From assembly GCA_019115665.1 (NCBI GenBank), contig DXDD01000036.1, positions 1 through 64,000 of the forward strand: a stretch of DNA of 64,000 nt. The letters run 5' to 3'. Positions within the stretch are counted from its first letter, which is position 1; each line of letters begins with the position of its first letter. Below, piece by piece: positions 9,675-18,543 of the stretch. The position numbers were made by a program, and so were the translations under genes. The notes under the pieces are model-generated. The model was not told the DNA's origin, made no database searches, and was given only the letters and a program-made list of their open reading frames with translations. This stretch comes from Candidatus Eisenbergiella pullistercoris. GTDB lineage: Bacteria; Bacillota; Clostridia; Lachnospirales; Lachnospiraceae.

Positions 9675-9721
9675 CCCGCCCTCCTTAATTCACACTATTC
9701 CAGTAGGATTATTATGTCCTG

Positions 9722-9750
9722 ATGATACTCCCCCGCCCGGCCCGTGTCAA
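9722..9750 (-). promoter_or_regulatory. Putative sigma-A promoter for cysK
   Basis: TTGACA-N17-TATCAT on the minus strand, upstream of the cysK start at 9674. Confidence 0.65.
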
Positions 9751-9842
9751 GCGGGATTGTATCTCCCTGACTTTTGTGGTAGATTACAGTTACAGCCCCG
9801 AAGCGGGCTGCAGCCACTTCAAAAAAAGAAAGGATCTGCATC

Positions 9843-11630
9843 ATGAAAAGCTCAGAAGATTTAAGACGCCTGCTGCGCGCGGTGGATCATAAAAGCTACC
9901 CGGCCTACAAGGACCTGAAGGGACTCTATTCCTTCGGAAGCTTCGTCCTTGGCATCGACCATGTCCAGGGAGATCCCTTTGCCTCCCCGTCCCGGCTCAG
10001 CGTCCAGGTGGACGGCGCGAAGGCCGCCTTTCCGCCCGCTTATTATAAGGAAAAGCACTGCCGCATCGCCCTGCAGGATCACCTGAACCGGCTGTTTTTT
10101 AAGGAGATCGAAAAATATACCTTCCAGGCCAAAGGCTCCGGCAAGAGCGGCCTGATCGCGGTCAGCCGCTGCGGCCAGGAGGTGCTGGAGCGCTCCGCCG
10201 TCACCATCCGTCCGGCGGACGGCCAGCTTCTGGTGCGTTTTTCCGTGGGCTTTCCCGCAAACGGCCGCACCATCAACGCCTCCCAGCTGGAGCGCATCCT
10301 CTTTGAATTCCTGCCCTCCTGCGTCCAGGCGACGCTGTTTTACCGCAGGCTTCCCGCGGCGAAGGTTCAGGCCGTCATCCATCTGGCCGAGGACCAGCAG
10401 TTCATCCGCTCTCAGCTGGAGCCCCTGGGCCTGTGCGCCTTCGTGGCGAACGGCTCCGTCCTTCCCCGCCAGTCCGGCGTCTCCGACCGGCCCATGAAGG
10501 ACGGCATCCCCTTCGTTTCCCCGAAATCCATGGAGATCACCCTGAATCTTCCCCACCGCGGCCCCCTTTCCGGCATGGCCATCCGAAAAGGCATCACCCT
10601 CATCGTAGGCGGCGGCTATCACGGCAAGTCCACCCTCCTGGAGGCGCTGGAGCTGGGCGTCTACGACCACATCGCGGGCGACGGCAGGGAATATGTGATC
10701 ACCGACGGCACCGCGCTCAAAATCCGCGCCGAGGACGGCCGCAGCATCAAAAAAACGGACATTTCCATGTTCATCAACAACCTGCCCAACAAAAAGGACA
10801 CAAAGGCCTTTTACTCCGAGGACGCCAGCGGAAGCACCTCCCAGGCGGCCAACGTGATCGAGGGCATGGAGAGCGGCGCGAAGGTCTTTCTCATCGACGA
10901 AGACACCTGCGCCACCAATTTCATGATCCGGGACGAGCTGATGCAGCGGGTGGTCTGCCGGGAGGAGGAGCCCATCACCCCCTTCATCGAGCGGGCCCGC
11001 TTCCTCTATGAAAAATGCGGCATTTCCTCCGTTCTGGTCGCCGGAAGCTCCGGCGCGTACTTCTACATCGCGGACACCGTCCTTCAGATGGACCGCTACG
11101 TGCCGAAGGACATCACGGAATTTGCCCGAAAAGAAGCGGCGGAATACGCCGCCCGGAGGCAGAACGCCGTGCCCGAAGCCGCCGGCGCACAGGACCGCAC
11201 TGCCGGAAATGGCCGCAGCGCCGTGCCGGCCCGGCCCGCCGTCCAGCAGCTGCCCGATCCTGCCCTGCCCTCCTTCCACCGCGTTCCCTCCTGCAACATG
11301 GCCCTGCGAAAGGACGACCGCCTGAAGACCAGAAACCGCGGCACCGACGACGTTCAGCTGGGCCATGAAAACATCGACCTCCGTTATCTGGAGCAGCTTG
11401 CGGACCACGAACAGACCGCCGCCCTCTCCCGGATCCTCGCTCTGGCGGAAAAGAACCTGCTGGACGGCCGGAAGACCCTGACCCAGGTGGTGGACGCCGT
11501 CTGCGCCCTGATGGAAGAAAAAGGGCTTGCCGGCCTTTCATCCGGCGGAAGCCTTCTCTCCGACCTGGCCATGCCCAGACGGCAGGAGATCTTCGCCTGC
11601 TTCAACCGGTACCGGGGACTGAAGCTGTAA
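9843..11630 (+). CDS. ABC-class ATPase domain protein (PF09818-like)
   Basis: GGGYHGKSTLLEALELGVYDHIAGDGRE P-loop and VFLIDEDTCATNFMIRD, characteristic of predicted ATPases of the ABC class. Confidence 0.88.
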   Translation: MKSSEDLRRLLRAVDHKSYPAYKDLKGLYSFGSFVLGIDHVQGDPFASPSRLSVQVDGAKAAFPPAYYKEKHCRIALQDHLNRLFFKEIEKYTFQAKGSGKSGLIAVSRCGQEVLERSAVTIRPADGQLLVRFSVGFPANGRTINASQLERILFEFLPSCVQATLFYRRLPAAKVQAVIHLAEDQQFIRSQLEPLGLCAFVANGSVLPRQSGVSDRPMKDGIPFVSPKSMEITLNLPHRGPLSGMAIRKGITLIVGGGYHGKSTLLEALELGVYDHIAGDGREYVITDGTALKIRAEDGRSIKKTDISMFINNLPNKKDTKAFYSEDASGSTSQAANVIEGMESGAKVFLIDEDTCATNFMIRDELMQRVVCREEEPITPFIERARFLYEKCGISSVLVAGSSGAYFYIADTVLQMDRYVPKDITEFARKEAAEYAARRQNAVPEAAGAQDRTAGNGRSAVPARPAVQQLPDPALPSFHRVPSCNMALRKDDRLKTRNRGTDDVQLGHENIDLRYLEQLADHEQTAALSRILALAEKNLLDGRKTLTQVVDAVCALMEEKGLAGLSSGGSLLSDLAMPRRQEIFACFNRYRGLKL

Positions 11631-11650
11631 TAAACGCCGTTTCCCATGCC

Positions 11651-11679
11651 TTGCGCCTGCCTTCCTTATGCGGTAAAAT
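11651..11679 (+). promoter_or_regulatory. Putative promoter for the downstream AAA/PDDEXK gene
   Basis: TTGCGC-N17-TAAAAT about 30 bp before the start codon at 11709. Confidence 0.5.
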
Positions 11680-11708
11680 AATACTGCATTGGGAAGGGAG
11701 GCGATTTT

Positions 11709-13385
11709 ATGTCCTGGAAGCCACTGCCGATCGGTGTGGATAATTTTGAAAATCTGATCAGAAACGGTTACTATTTTGCAGACAAGACCCTTTTTATCCG
11801 GGAACTTCTGGATATGAAGGGAGAAGTGAACCTCTTCACCCGTCCCCGCCGTTTTGGGAAAACCCTAAACATGAGCATGCTCCGCTGTTTTTTTGAAAAA
11901 AGCGGGGAAGATCCTGCCGTTCTCTTTTCCGGCACGAAAATCCTGGAAGCCGGAGAACAGTATCTGTCCCATATGGGACGATATCCGGTGATCAGCCTCT
12001 CTCTGAAATCCATGAAACAGCCCTCCCTGGAGCTTTCTCTTGCCATGCTCAAAAAAGCGGTCGGCGCAGAATTTTCCCGCCACTGGCAGGCCGTGCATGA
12101 CAGCGGGAAGCTGACAGGAGCCGCACTGGAACGCTATGTCCGGCTCCGGGATCTGAATGGATCCGATGCGGATTATGCAGACGCCCTTAAATACCTCTCT
12201 GAATGTCTGCATGCCTGTTTCGGAGAAAAGGCCATGATCCTGATCGATGAATATGATGTTCCGCTGGAAAACGCCTGGTTTCATGGATTCTATGATGACG
12301 TTCTCTTTCCGGTCCGCTCCCTGTTTGAGTCCGCCCTCAAGACAAATGACAATCTGGCTTTTGCGGTGGTTACCGGCTGCCTGCGGATCAGCAGAGAATC
12401 CATTTTTACCGGATTGAACAATCTCAGGATCCTGTCCGTCACCGATGATTCCTGCTCTGAGTATTTCGGCTTTACGCAGCAGGATGTGGATCAGATGCTT
12501 GCTTTTTATGATCTGTCTGACCGCACGGAAACGGTAAAACAATGGTACGACGGATACTGTTTCGGCAATACAGAGGTTTATAACCCCTGGAGCGTCATAA
12601 ACTTCGTATCCTCCTGCCGCAGAAACAGAAACGCTCTGCCCAGGCCCTACTGGTCCAATACCAGCTCCAATGACATTGTCCGCATTCTTGTGGAAAAATC
12701 GGATCTTTCCGTCCGCCGGGAGATTGAAACGCTCATTGAAGGCAGTTCCATTACGAAACCGGTTCACGAAGACATCACCTATGAAGATATGCAGTCCACG
12801 CAGGATAATCTCTGGAACTTTCTGTTTTTCACAGGTTATCTGAAAAAGCTGCGGGAATTTCAGGAAGAAGAAAATATCTATATCGAAATGACGATCCCCA
12901 ACCGGGAAGTCCGTTATATCTATAAAAATACCGTTCTGCACTGGTTTGAAGAAAAAACCGAAAAGAAAGAGCTGTCGCCTCTGTACGAGAGCATTCTGAA
13001 CGGCGATGCCGGAAAAATGGCTGAAATCCTTTCCGAAAACCTGATGGAAACCATCAGCTTCTATGATTATCAGGAAAGCTATTACCACGGCTTTCTGGCC
13101 GGAATGCTGAAAAACATCGGAAATTACATCGTTCTTTCCAACCGGGAAGCAGGAAACGGACGGCCGGATATTGTCCTTAAATATCCCAGCATACGCGGGA
13201 AGGCTGTCATTATCGAAATCAAGGTCGCCGGCTCCTGGAAAGAACTGAAGAAAAAATGCACAGAGGCCCTGAAGCAGATCGAAGAAAAAGATTACGAGGC
13301 GGAGCTTCGCCGGGAAGGGTATCAGAATATTATGAAATACGGCGTTGCCTTTTACAAAAAAGAGTGCATGGTGAAGTCAGGTTAA
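11709..13385 (+). CDS. AAA-ATPase-like / PD-(D/E)XK nuclease superfamily protein
   Basis: MSWKPLPIGVDNFENLIRNGYYFADKTLFIRELLD...RPRRFGKTLNMSM...LIDEYDVPL; C-terminal GRPDIVLKYP...VIIEIKVA (PDDEXK_9). Confidence 0.92.
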   Translation: MSWKPLPIGVDNFENLIRNGYYFADKTLFIRELLDMKGEVNLFTRPRRFGKTLNMSMLRCFFEKSGEDPAVLFSGTKILEAGEQYLSHMGRYPVISLSLKSMKQPSLELSLAMLKKAVGAEFSRHWQAVHDSGKLTGAALERYVRLRDLNGSDADYADALKYLSECLHACFGEKAMILIDEYDVPLENAWFHGFYDDVLFPVRSLFESALKTNDNLAFAVVTGCLRISRESIFTGLNNLRILSVTDDSCSEYFGFTQQDVDQMLAFYDLSDRTETVKQWYDGYCFGNTEVYNPWSVINFVSSCRRNRNALPRPYWSNTSSNDIVRILVEKSDLSVRREIETLIEGSSITKPVHEDITYEDMQSTQDNLWNFLFFTGYLKKLREFQEEENIYIEMTIPNREVRYIYKNTVLHWFEEKTEKKELSPLYESILNGDAGKMAEILSENLMETISFYDYQESYYHGFLAGMLKNIGNYIVLSNREAGNGRPDIVLKYPSIRGKAVIIEIKVAGSWKELKKKCTEALKQIEEKDYEAELRREGYQNIMKYGVAFYKKECMVKSG

Positions 13386-13406
13386 AACCGGGAAGGGTTT
13401 TCTGCC

Positions 13407-14066
13407 TTATCCCATGAAAAGCCTGACGATCATCCCGATATAAAGGAACGGGACAAGCGGCATGCCCGCTTTTTCCGTTCCTTTGGTACGGATCAGACGG
13501 AATGCGGAATATGCGGCTCCCACAATACAGCCGTACAGAATCGCGCCCGTCACATACTCCGCCGTAAGATACAGCCCCATGACCAGAGACAGCTTCACAT
13601 CCCCGGCGCCCATTCTGCCTCTGCCGAGCAGATATCCCGCCCCGAAGCACAGCGCGCTGAAAGCCATGCCGGACACAGCGGAAGGCAGCAGCTCCCCCAT
13701 CGTCTCCCTTCCGGCCAAACCATACAGGCCCGCCGCAGCCGGAAACAGAAAGAAAAATCCGAGCAGAAGCTTATTCGGCACCACCCTTTCCCGCAGATCG
13801 GAGATACAGAAGAACAGCATCCCGGCAAGCATCAGATATACCAGCGCGAACCGCAGATCGGCGAAGCCGCACCTTCCCTGAAGAGACCAGAATCTGACCA
13901 GGGCAAGTTCTCCGATGCACAGGGCCGCCCGTTCGTCCTTCCGTGCAAACGGCCTCGCCCTCTGATTTTCCTCTTTTTTAAACTCCCGCCGGTACCACAG
14001 AAAAAGCAGCGAATACAGAACCGGCAGCATGAGCATGCCAGAGATAAGAGAAATGTATGCGATCAA
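13407..14066 (-). CDS. Prepilin peptidase (A24 family, no N-terminal methyltransferase domain)
   Basis: FCISDLRERVVPNKLLL and GRGRMGAGDVKLSLVMGLYL (catalytic Asp motifs, GxGDVK) in a polytopic protein. Confidence 0.85.
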   Translation of the reverse strand: MIAYISLISGMLMLPVLYSLLFLWYRREFKKEENQRARPFARKDERAALCIGELALVRFWSLQGRCGFADLRFALVYLMLAGMLFFCISDLRERVVPNKLLLGFFFLFPAAAGLYGLAGRETMGELLPSAVSGMAFSALCFGAGYLLGRGRMGAGDVKLSLVMGLYLTAEYVTGAILYGCIVGAAYSAFRLIRTKGTEKAGMPLVPFLYIGMIVRLFMG

Positions 14067-14068
14067 TT

Positions 14069-15286
14069 CTATTTCTGCTCCTTTGCCTCCTCCGCCATCT
14101 CCCGGATCCGCTCCACATAGGCCTCCCCGGAAAACTGCGCGGCGCGCGCCGCCGCCGCCCGGCTGTATTTCTCATACAGCGCCTCATCAGAAAGGAGCCG
14201 CTCCATCTGCCCGGCAAGCTTTCTCTCCTCCTCCGTGATCACGGACGCGTCCAGATTCTTCTTTTCCTCCATCACCGGAACCAGAATCCCATAGTCCGCA
14301 TCCAGATATTCCTGGCGGCGGGAAACCGCGTCAAAATCGTCAGAAAGGATCTCGGCAGGGCCGGTCATGCAGTTGGCGGATATGACGGGGATACCGAGGG
14401 ACATGGCCTCCACCAGCACGTTGGGAAAGCCTTCGTTGATGGAGGTCATCACATACATGCGGCCGAGAGCCAGGTAAGGGAAGGGGTTCTTCTTCACGCC
14501 GGGGAAGCTCACCGCGTCAGAAATCCCCAGATCCTCCGCAAGCTTCCAGTATTCCTTAAAATCGCCCTCGCCCACGATCAAAAGTCTCGCATCCCCGTAT
14601 TTCCGGTGAAGCAGGGAAAAACTTTTGAGCAGATGCCAGAAGCCCTTCACGTCATCCTGGCGTCCCATGGAGACGATCACCCGGCCGCAGCCCGCAAAGG
14701 GAAGCCGATCCTTCTCCCCCGCCTCTTTCGCCTGAGCCTGGATGCCGGCCAGATCAAAGGGATTGTACAGAGTGCATACCTTCCGACAGGAAAAACGCTC
14801 CTCCAGCTCCCGCTGGATCAGCCTGGAGCAGGAAACCACCCGGTCCGAACAGCGGCAGAACAGGCGCAGAAGGCCGGGATTTCCCATATCCATGTAGCTG
14901 CGCACGCCGCACCAGATTTCCGCCCGCTTTGTTCCCTCCCGCTTTGCCGCGTTCCTTCGGAACGGACGCATTCCGGAAAACACGTTCACCAGGTTGGCGG
15001 TGGGACCGAAGCTGTAGGCGATATCGATGCCGTATTCCGCTTTCAGGGCAGCCACTCTTTTTGCCCGCCGGAATACATTGAGCACCTTTCCCGCCTTCCC
15101 TTCCACGCTCTTCATGTGGATATCCATCACATGAAGGCCGCGGATATCATAGGCGATGTCCATGGCGCTGAAAATTACGATATAGACCTCATAGTATGGC
15201 TCCAGAAGCCGGGCCGTGGCAACGCATACCCGTTCAAAACCGCCCTGGTGCAGCATGGGCACGATGAGCATGATCTTTTTTTTCAT
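14069..15286 (-). CDS. Glycosyltransferase family 4 protein
   Basis: GT-B fold: MLHQGGFERV...VSMGRQDDVKGFWHLLKSF...LLIVGEGDFKE...VMTSINEGFPNVLVEAMSLGIPVIS. Confidence 0.92.
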   Translation of the reverse strand: MKKKIMLIVPMLHQGGFERVCVATARLLEPYYEVYIVIFSAMDIAYDIRGLHVMDIHMKSVEGKAGKVLNVFRRAKRVAALKAEYGIDIAYSFGPTANLVNVFSGMRPFRRNAAKREGTKRAEIWCGVRSYMDMGNPGLLRLFCRCSDRVVSCSRLIQRELEERFSCRKVCTLYNPFDLAGIQAQAKEAGEKDRLPFAGCGRVIVSMGRQDDVKGFWHLLKSFSLLHRKYGDARLLIVGEGDFKEYWKLAEDLGISDAVSFPGVKKNPFPYLALGRMYVMTSINEGFPNVLVEAMSLGIPVISANCMTGPAEILSDDFDAVSRRQEYLDADYGILVPVMEEKKNLDASVITEEERKLAGQMERLLSDEALYEKYSRAAAARAAQFSGEAYVERIREMAEEAKEQK

Positions 15287-15308
15287 ATGGAATTCTCCTG
15301 CTTTTCTC

Positions 15309-16712
15309 TCAGTTTCCTTCTCCCAGATAAAGTCTTTCCAGGAATCTCACCTGATCCGACACGTCGAATCCGGCGTCTTTTATGGCCTGCGCCATCTGTT
15401 CTCTCTCGTAATCCCTGCGCGCGAGCACCCTCTGCGCCCAGGCGGCGGCTCCCTGCGAAAGGGGCAGCGCCTCAGCCAGCGGCGTGATCAGCACCTCGTC
15501 CGTCACGCTGTCCGACACCAGGCAGCGAAGGCCGGCAGCCTGCGCCTCGATCACGGAGCCGGGCAGGCCCTCAAAAATGGAGGGAAAGACGAAAAAATCC
15601 ATGGCCATATAGTAATCCGCCACCTGCGCCTGATTTCCCGCAAAGATCACTCGGTCAGAAAGGCCGAGGGACGCGGCCTTTTCCCGCACGGACTCCATCA
15701 GTCCGCCCTCGCCCACCAGAAGGAGGCGGGAGGCGGGGATTTTCTTCTGAATCTGCGCGAACACGTCCAGCAGAAAGGCGTGATTTTTCATATGGCCGAA
15801 GCGGCCCACGTGACCGATGACAAACTCACGCTCCCCAATTCCAAGCTCCGAGCGTTTCCGCGCCCTTGTCCGCGCACAGAACGAAAACCCGGAAGCGTCA
15901 ATGGCGTTGGGAACGGTGGTCACCCTTCCCGCGTCCTCCATTTTTTTCCCGAATACGGCTTCGCCCGCGAGGCGGGAACAGGTCAGGCAGACGTCCGCCT
16001 TTTTCCCCAGGTTCCTGCGCAGGAAGCGGGTCAGCATGCCCTTCAGGCCGGGATCCACCCCGGCGCTCCTGGCGTGGGCGATGGTGAGGGGTACGCCGGC
16101 GGCTTTTGCAATGGGCAGGTAAATGGAGGCGGTGCTCGTCATATGTCCATGTACTGCCGCATAGACCGGACGCCCCTGGATCGAGTGCATCCGGAAAAAG
16201 TCCTTCCACGCCTTCCGGTATTCCAGCCAGTTTACCGCCCGGAAGCGCGGAACCCGGTAGATATGACCGCCAAGGCTTTCGATTTCTTTGTCAAAAAAGC
16301 CTTCCTCCTGCGTGTGGACGCAGAAGTCAAACTGGATCCGGCTCCTGTCCAGATGCCGGTAGCTGTCCATCACCCGGCTTTCCGCGCCGCCGAGGCCGGT
16401 CCCGCCCAGCACCTGCAGCACCCGGACCGGCGCCCGCTGCGCCTGGACCGACGTCGGCTGCACCCGGACCGGCGCCTGCTGCGCCTGGATCGACGTCGGC
16501 TGCGCCTGAACCGGCGCCTGCTGCCGGCGGAAATCCTTCTGCTGCCCGGCCCCCGTTTTCCCCGCCGTTTTTTTCTCCGGCTTTTTCTCCGGCTTCCTCT
16601 GTTCCATTTCTCTGTTCATCTTTTCCCGGTTCCCTTTCCCGTTCTGCCGCCGCGCGTCCCCCTGCGGCCGGCATCTCTGATGCCGCTCTGATGTCTCTTT
16701 GATGCCTCTCAC
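15309..16712 (-). CDS. Glycosyltransferase family 4/1 protein with repetitive N-terminus (exact start uncertain)
   Basis: VLQVLGGTGLGGAESRVMD...VGHVGRFGHMKNHAFLLDVF...LLVGEGGLMESV...VFPSIFEGLPGSVIEAQAAGL. Confidence 0.88.
   Translation of the reverse strand: MRGIKETSERHQRCRPQGDARRQNGKGNREKMNREMEQRKPEKKPEKKTAGKTGAGQQKDFRRQQAPVQAQPTSIQAQQAPVRVQPTSVQAQRAPVRVLQVLGGTGLGGAESRVMDSYRHLDRSRIQFDFCVHTQEEGFFDKEIESLGGHIYRVPRFRAVNWLEYRKAWKDFFRMHSIQGRPVYAAVHGHMTSTASIYLPIAKAAGVPLTIAHARSAGVDPGLKGMLTRFLRRNLGKKADVCLTCSRLAGEAVFGKKMEDAGRVTTVPNAIDASGFSFCARTRARKRSELGIGEREFVIGHVGRFGHMKNHAFLLDVFAQIQKKIPASRLLLVGEGGLMESVREKAASLGLSDRVIFAGNQAQVADYYMAMDFFVFPSIFEGLPGSVIEAQAAGLRCLVSDSVTDEVLITPLAEALPLSQGAAAWAQRVLARRDYEREQMAQAIKDAGFDVSDQVRFLERLYLGEGN
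16415..16523. repeat. 42-bp in-frame tandem repeat (~2.3 copies) in a glycosyltransferase N-terminus
   Basis: Encodes QAQPTSIQAQQAPV-RVQPTSVQAQRAPV-RVLQ (14-aa units). Confidence 0.8.
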
Positions 16713-17461
16713 TTTCTTCGCACCGCCGAAAGCGCCTTCACCGCCATCCGTTTGCCGCCTGCCTGCGCGTATTCTGCAAGATTTCCTGCAAAACCGCGTT
16801 CTTCTGCAGGAACCTCCAGCAGCCGTCCATATGAGATAAAATCCCCTGCGTGTTCTGCAAGCATTCTTTCATACCAGGCGATTTCTCCGTCGTTCATGCC
16901 GTTGGCATGGATCACCAGGGTGGTATAGCCTTCCTGTCCGCCGAAGCAGAGAGATTTTTTCTTCGCGATGGGAAGAAAGGTGAGTCCGCCCCGTCGATAA
17001 GGCCCTGGGCCGAAGCCGTCCGTCACATAGGAAAAGCCGCATTCCTTCAGCGCCCGCAGGGTGTTTTCATCAAAGGAGTGGCCGGGCGCCATAAAGATAT
17101 CCGTCACGATCCCCTGATCCTCCAGCAAGCGCTTTCCATGGGCGATCAGCTTTTTCTGCCGCTCGTAAGGCAGCCCTGCGAACTCGGAAAACCGGTTCAG
17201 CGGAAAAAGGCCGCCCCTCTTCGTGGTATACACATGCCGGCAGCCGTGCTGCGCCATCAGCCAGCCCGCCTCCTGCAGCTCCAGCAGAACCTCCCAGAAA
17301 TCCGCCCTTTCCTGCATGCAGGAAAGCGACGGATCCCGGTTGTCCGGAACCACGCCAAGCAGAGGCTGAATCCCCGCCTTATCGAAAAGCTCCTTCAGCC
17401 GGAAAAAATTGTCCCAGTTCATATCAGCCGTAATATCATCCATCCGAAGCGCGATCTTCAT
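16709..17461 (-). CDS. Polysaccharide deacetylase-like (DUF2334-type) protein
   Basis: MKIALRMDDITADMNW..., GWLMAQHGCRHVYTTKRGG, FMAPGHSFDENTLRALKECGFSYVTDG, consistent with NodB-like deacetylases. Confidence 0.7.
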   Translation of the reverse strand: MKIALRMDDITADMNWDNFFRLKELFDKAGIQPLLGVVPDNRDPSLSCMQERADFWEVLLELQEAGWLMAQHGCRHVYTTKRGGLFPLNRFSEFAGLPYERQKKLIAHGKRLLEDQGIVTDIFMAPGHSFDENTLRALKECGFSYVTDGFGPGPYRRGGLTFLPIAKKKSLCFGGQEGYTTLVIHANGMNDGEIAWYERMLAEHAGDFISYGRLLEVPAEERGFAGNLAEYAQAGGKRMAVKALSAVRRK

Positions 17462-17476
17462 GTCAGACTTCCTTTC

Positions 17477-18397
17477 TCAGCTCAGCACATCCCCGCTCTC
17501 CAGCTCCCGTTCACACTCGTATTCATCCAGAAGAAGCGACCCGTCCACCGTCCGCACAATGGGCTTTTTGTCAAACACATCGATCACCTCTCCCGGCGCA
17601 TAATCGGAAAAGTCCAGCATCTCATCAAAGGGACGGGCGCTCCAGACAGTCACCTTCGCTTCCCCGCAGAAGGCAAAAGCGCCGGGGAAGGGCCTGGTGA
17701 CGCCGCGGATCAGGTTGTACAGGTCTCTGGTCTTATGGTGAAAATCCAGCTTTCCGTCCGCCGCAGTCCGCTTCTCATACCAGCCGTCAAAGTCCTTCGA
17801 CTGCCGGTTCACCTTCACGGTTCCCTCCTGCCAGGCGCTCAGAAGTCTCCCGATCAGTCTTTTTGACACAAGGATATTCTTGTACTGCAGCGTGCGGATG
17901 GTGTCATGGGGATTGATGGCAAACATTTCGTTGGCAAACACGTTGGGGCTGTCCGCCTTTGCGTCATACTGAAACAGGTTCAGGATAAAACGGGTATCCC
18001 CGTTGATCACGGACCAGTTTAAGGGCGAGCGCCCTCTGCCGTAGGGAAGGTATCCGCAGCTTCCGTGAAAGCCGAAGATCCCGTACCGGAAGCGGTCCAG
18101 AACCGCCTGCGGGATCAGCCGCTGCCAGCCCATGGAAATGCCGATCTCAAATTCATTTTCCGCAAAAAAGCGGGAGGTCTCCTCATCCTTCAGTCCGTAG
18201 GAATGGGTCTCGAACACCGGGATTCCATACTGATCCGTCAGGTAGGAAAGCCCCTTATAGCCGGACACCTGATTGCCGGAAAGCACGTCGCTGTGGATCG
18301 TCACCACCAGATCCACCGGATGCAGCTTTTCCTGTATATAGGACACGATCTCCGCCGTCGTATCCTTCACCCCAAAAACAACCACTCTGTATTTCAT
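17477..18397 (-). CDS. Formyltransferase family protein (probable sugar N-formyltransferase)
   Basis: ISMGWQRLIPQAVLDRFRYGIFGFHGSCGYLPYGRGRSPLNWSVINGD, a formyltransferase catalytic region, in a glycan cluster and without tRNA-formyltransferase context. Confidence 0.75.
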   Translation of the reverse strand: MKYRVVVFGVKDTTAEIVSYIQEKLHPVDLVVTIHSDVLSGNQVSGYKGLSYLTDQYGIPVFETHSYGLKDEETSRFFAENEFEIGISMGWQRLIPQAVLDRFRYGIFGFHGSCGYLPYGRGRSPLNWSVINGDTRFILNLFQYDAKADSPNVFANEMFAINPHDTIRTLQYKNILVSKRLIGRLLSAWQEGTVKVNRQSKDFDGWYEKRTAADGKLDFHHKTRDLYNLIRGVTRPFPGAFAFCGEAKVTVWSARPFDEMLDFSDYAPGEVIDVFDKKPIVRTVDGSLLLDEYECERELESGDVLS

Positions 18398-18543
18398 CTC
18401 TGCCTCCCTGCTGAAAAACCGGAGGCTGCGCCCCTGTTCGCGAAGCGCCTGCCTTCTGCACCTCGTGGGACGCCGCCCCCGGTTTCCTTTTCTGGTTTCT
18501 TTTTTCTGGTTCTTCTTTCTGATGATTTTCTTCGCGATCCGGC

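Noticed and set aside
9861-11408. Minus-strand 515-aa ORF
   Set aside because: Shadow of the ABC-class ATPase on the plus strand.
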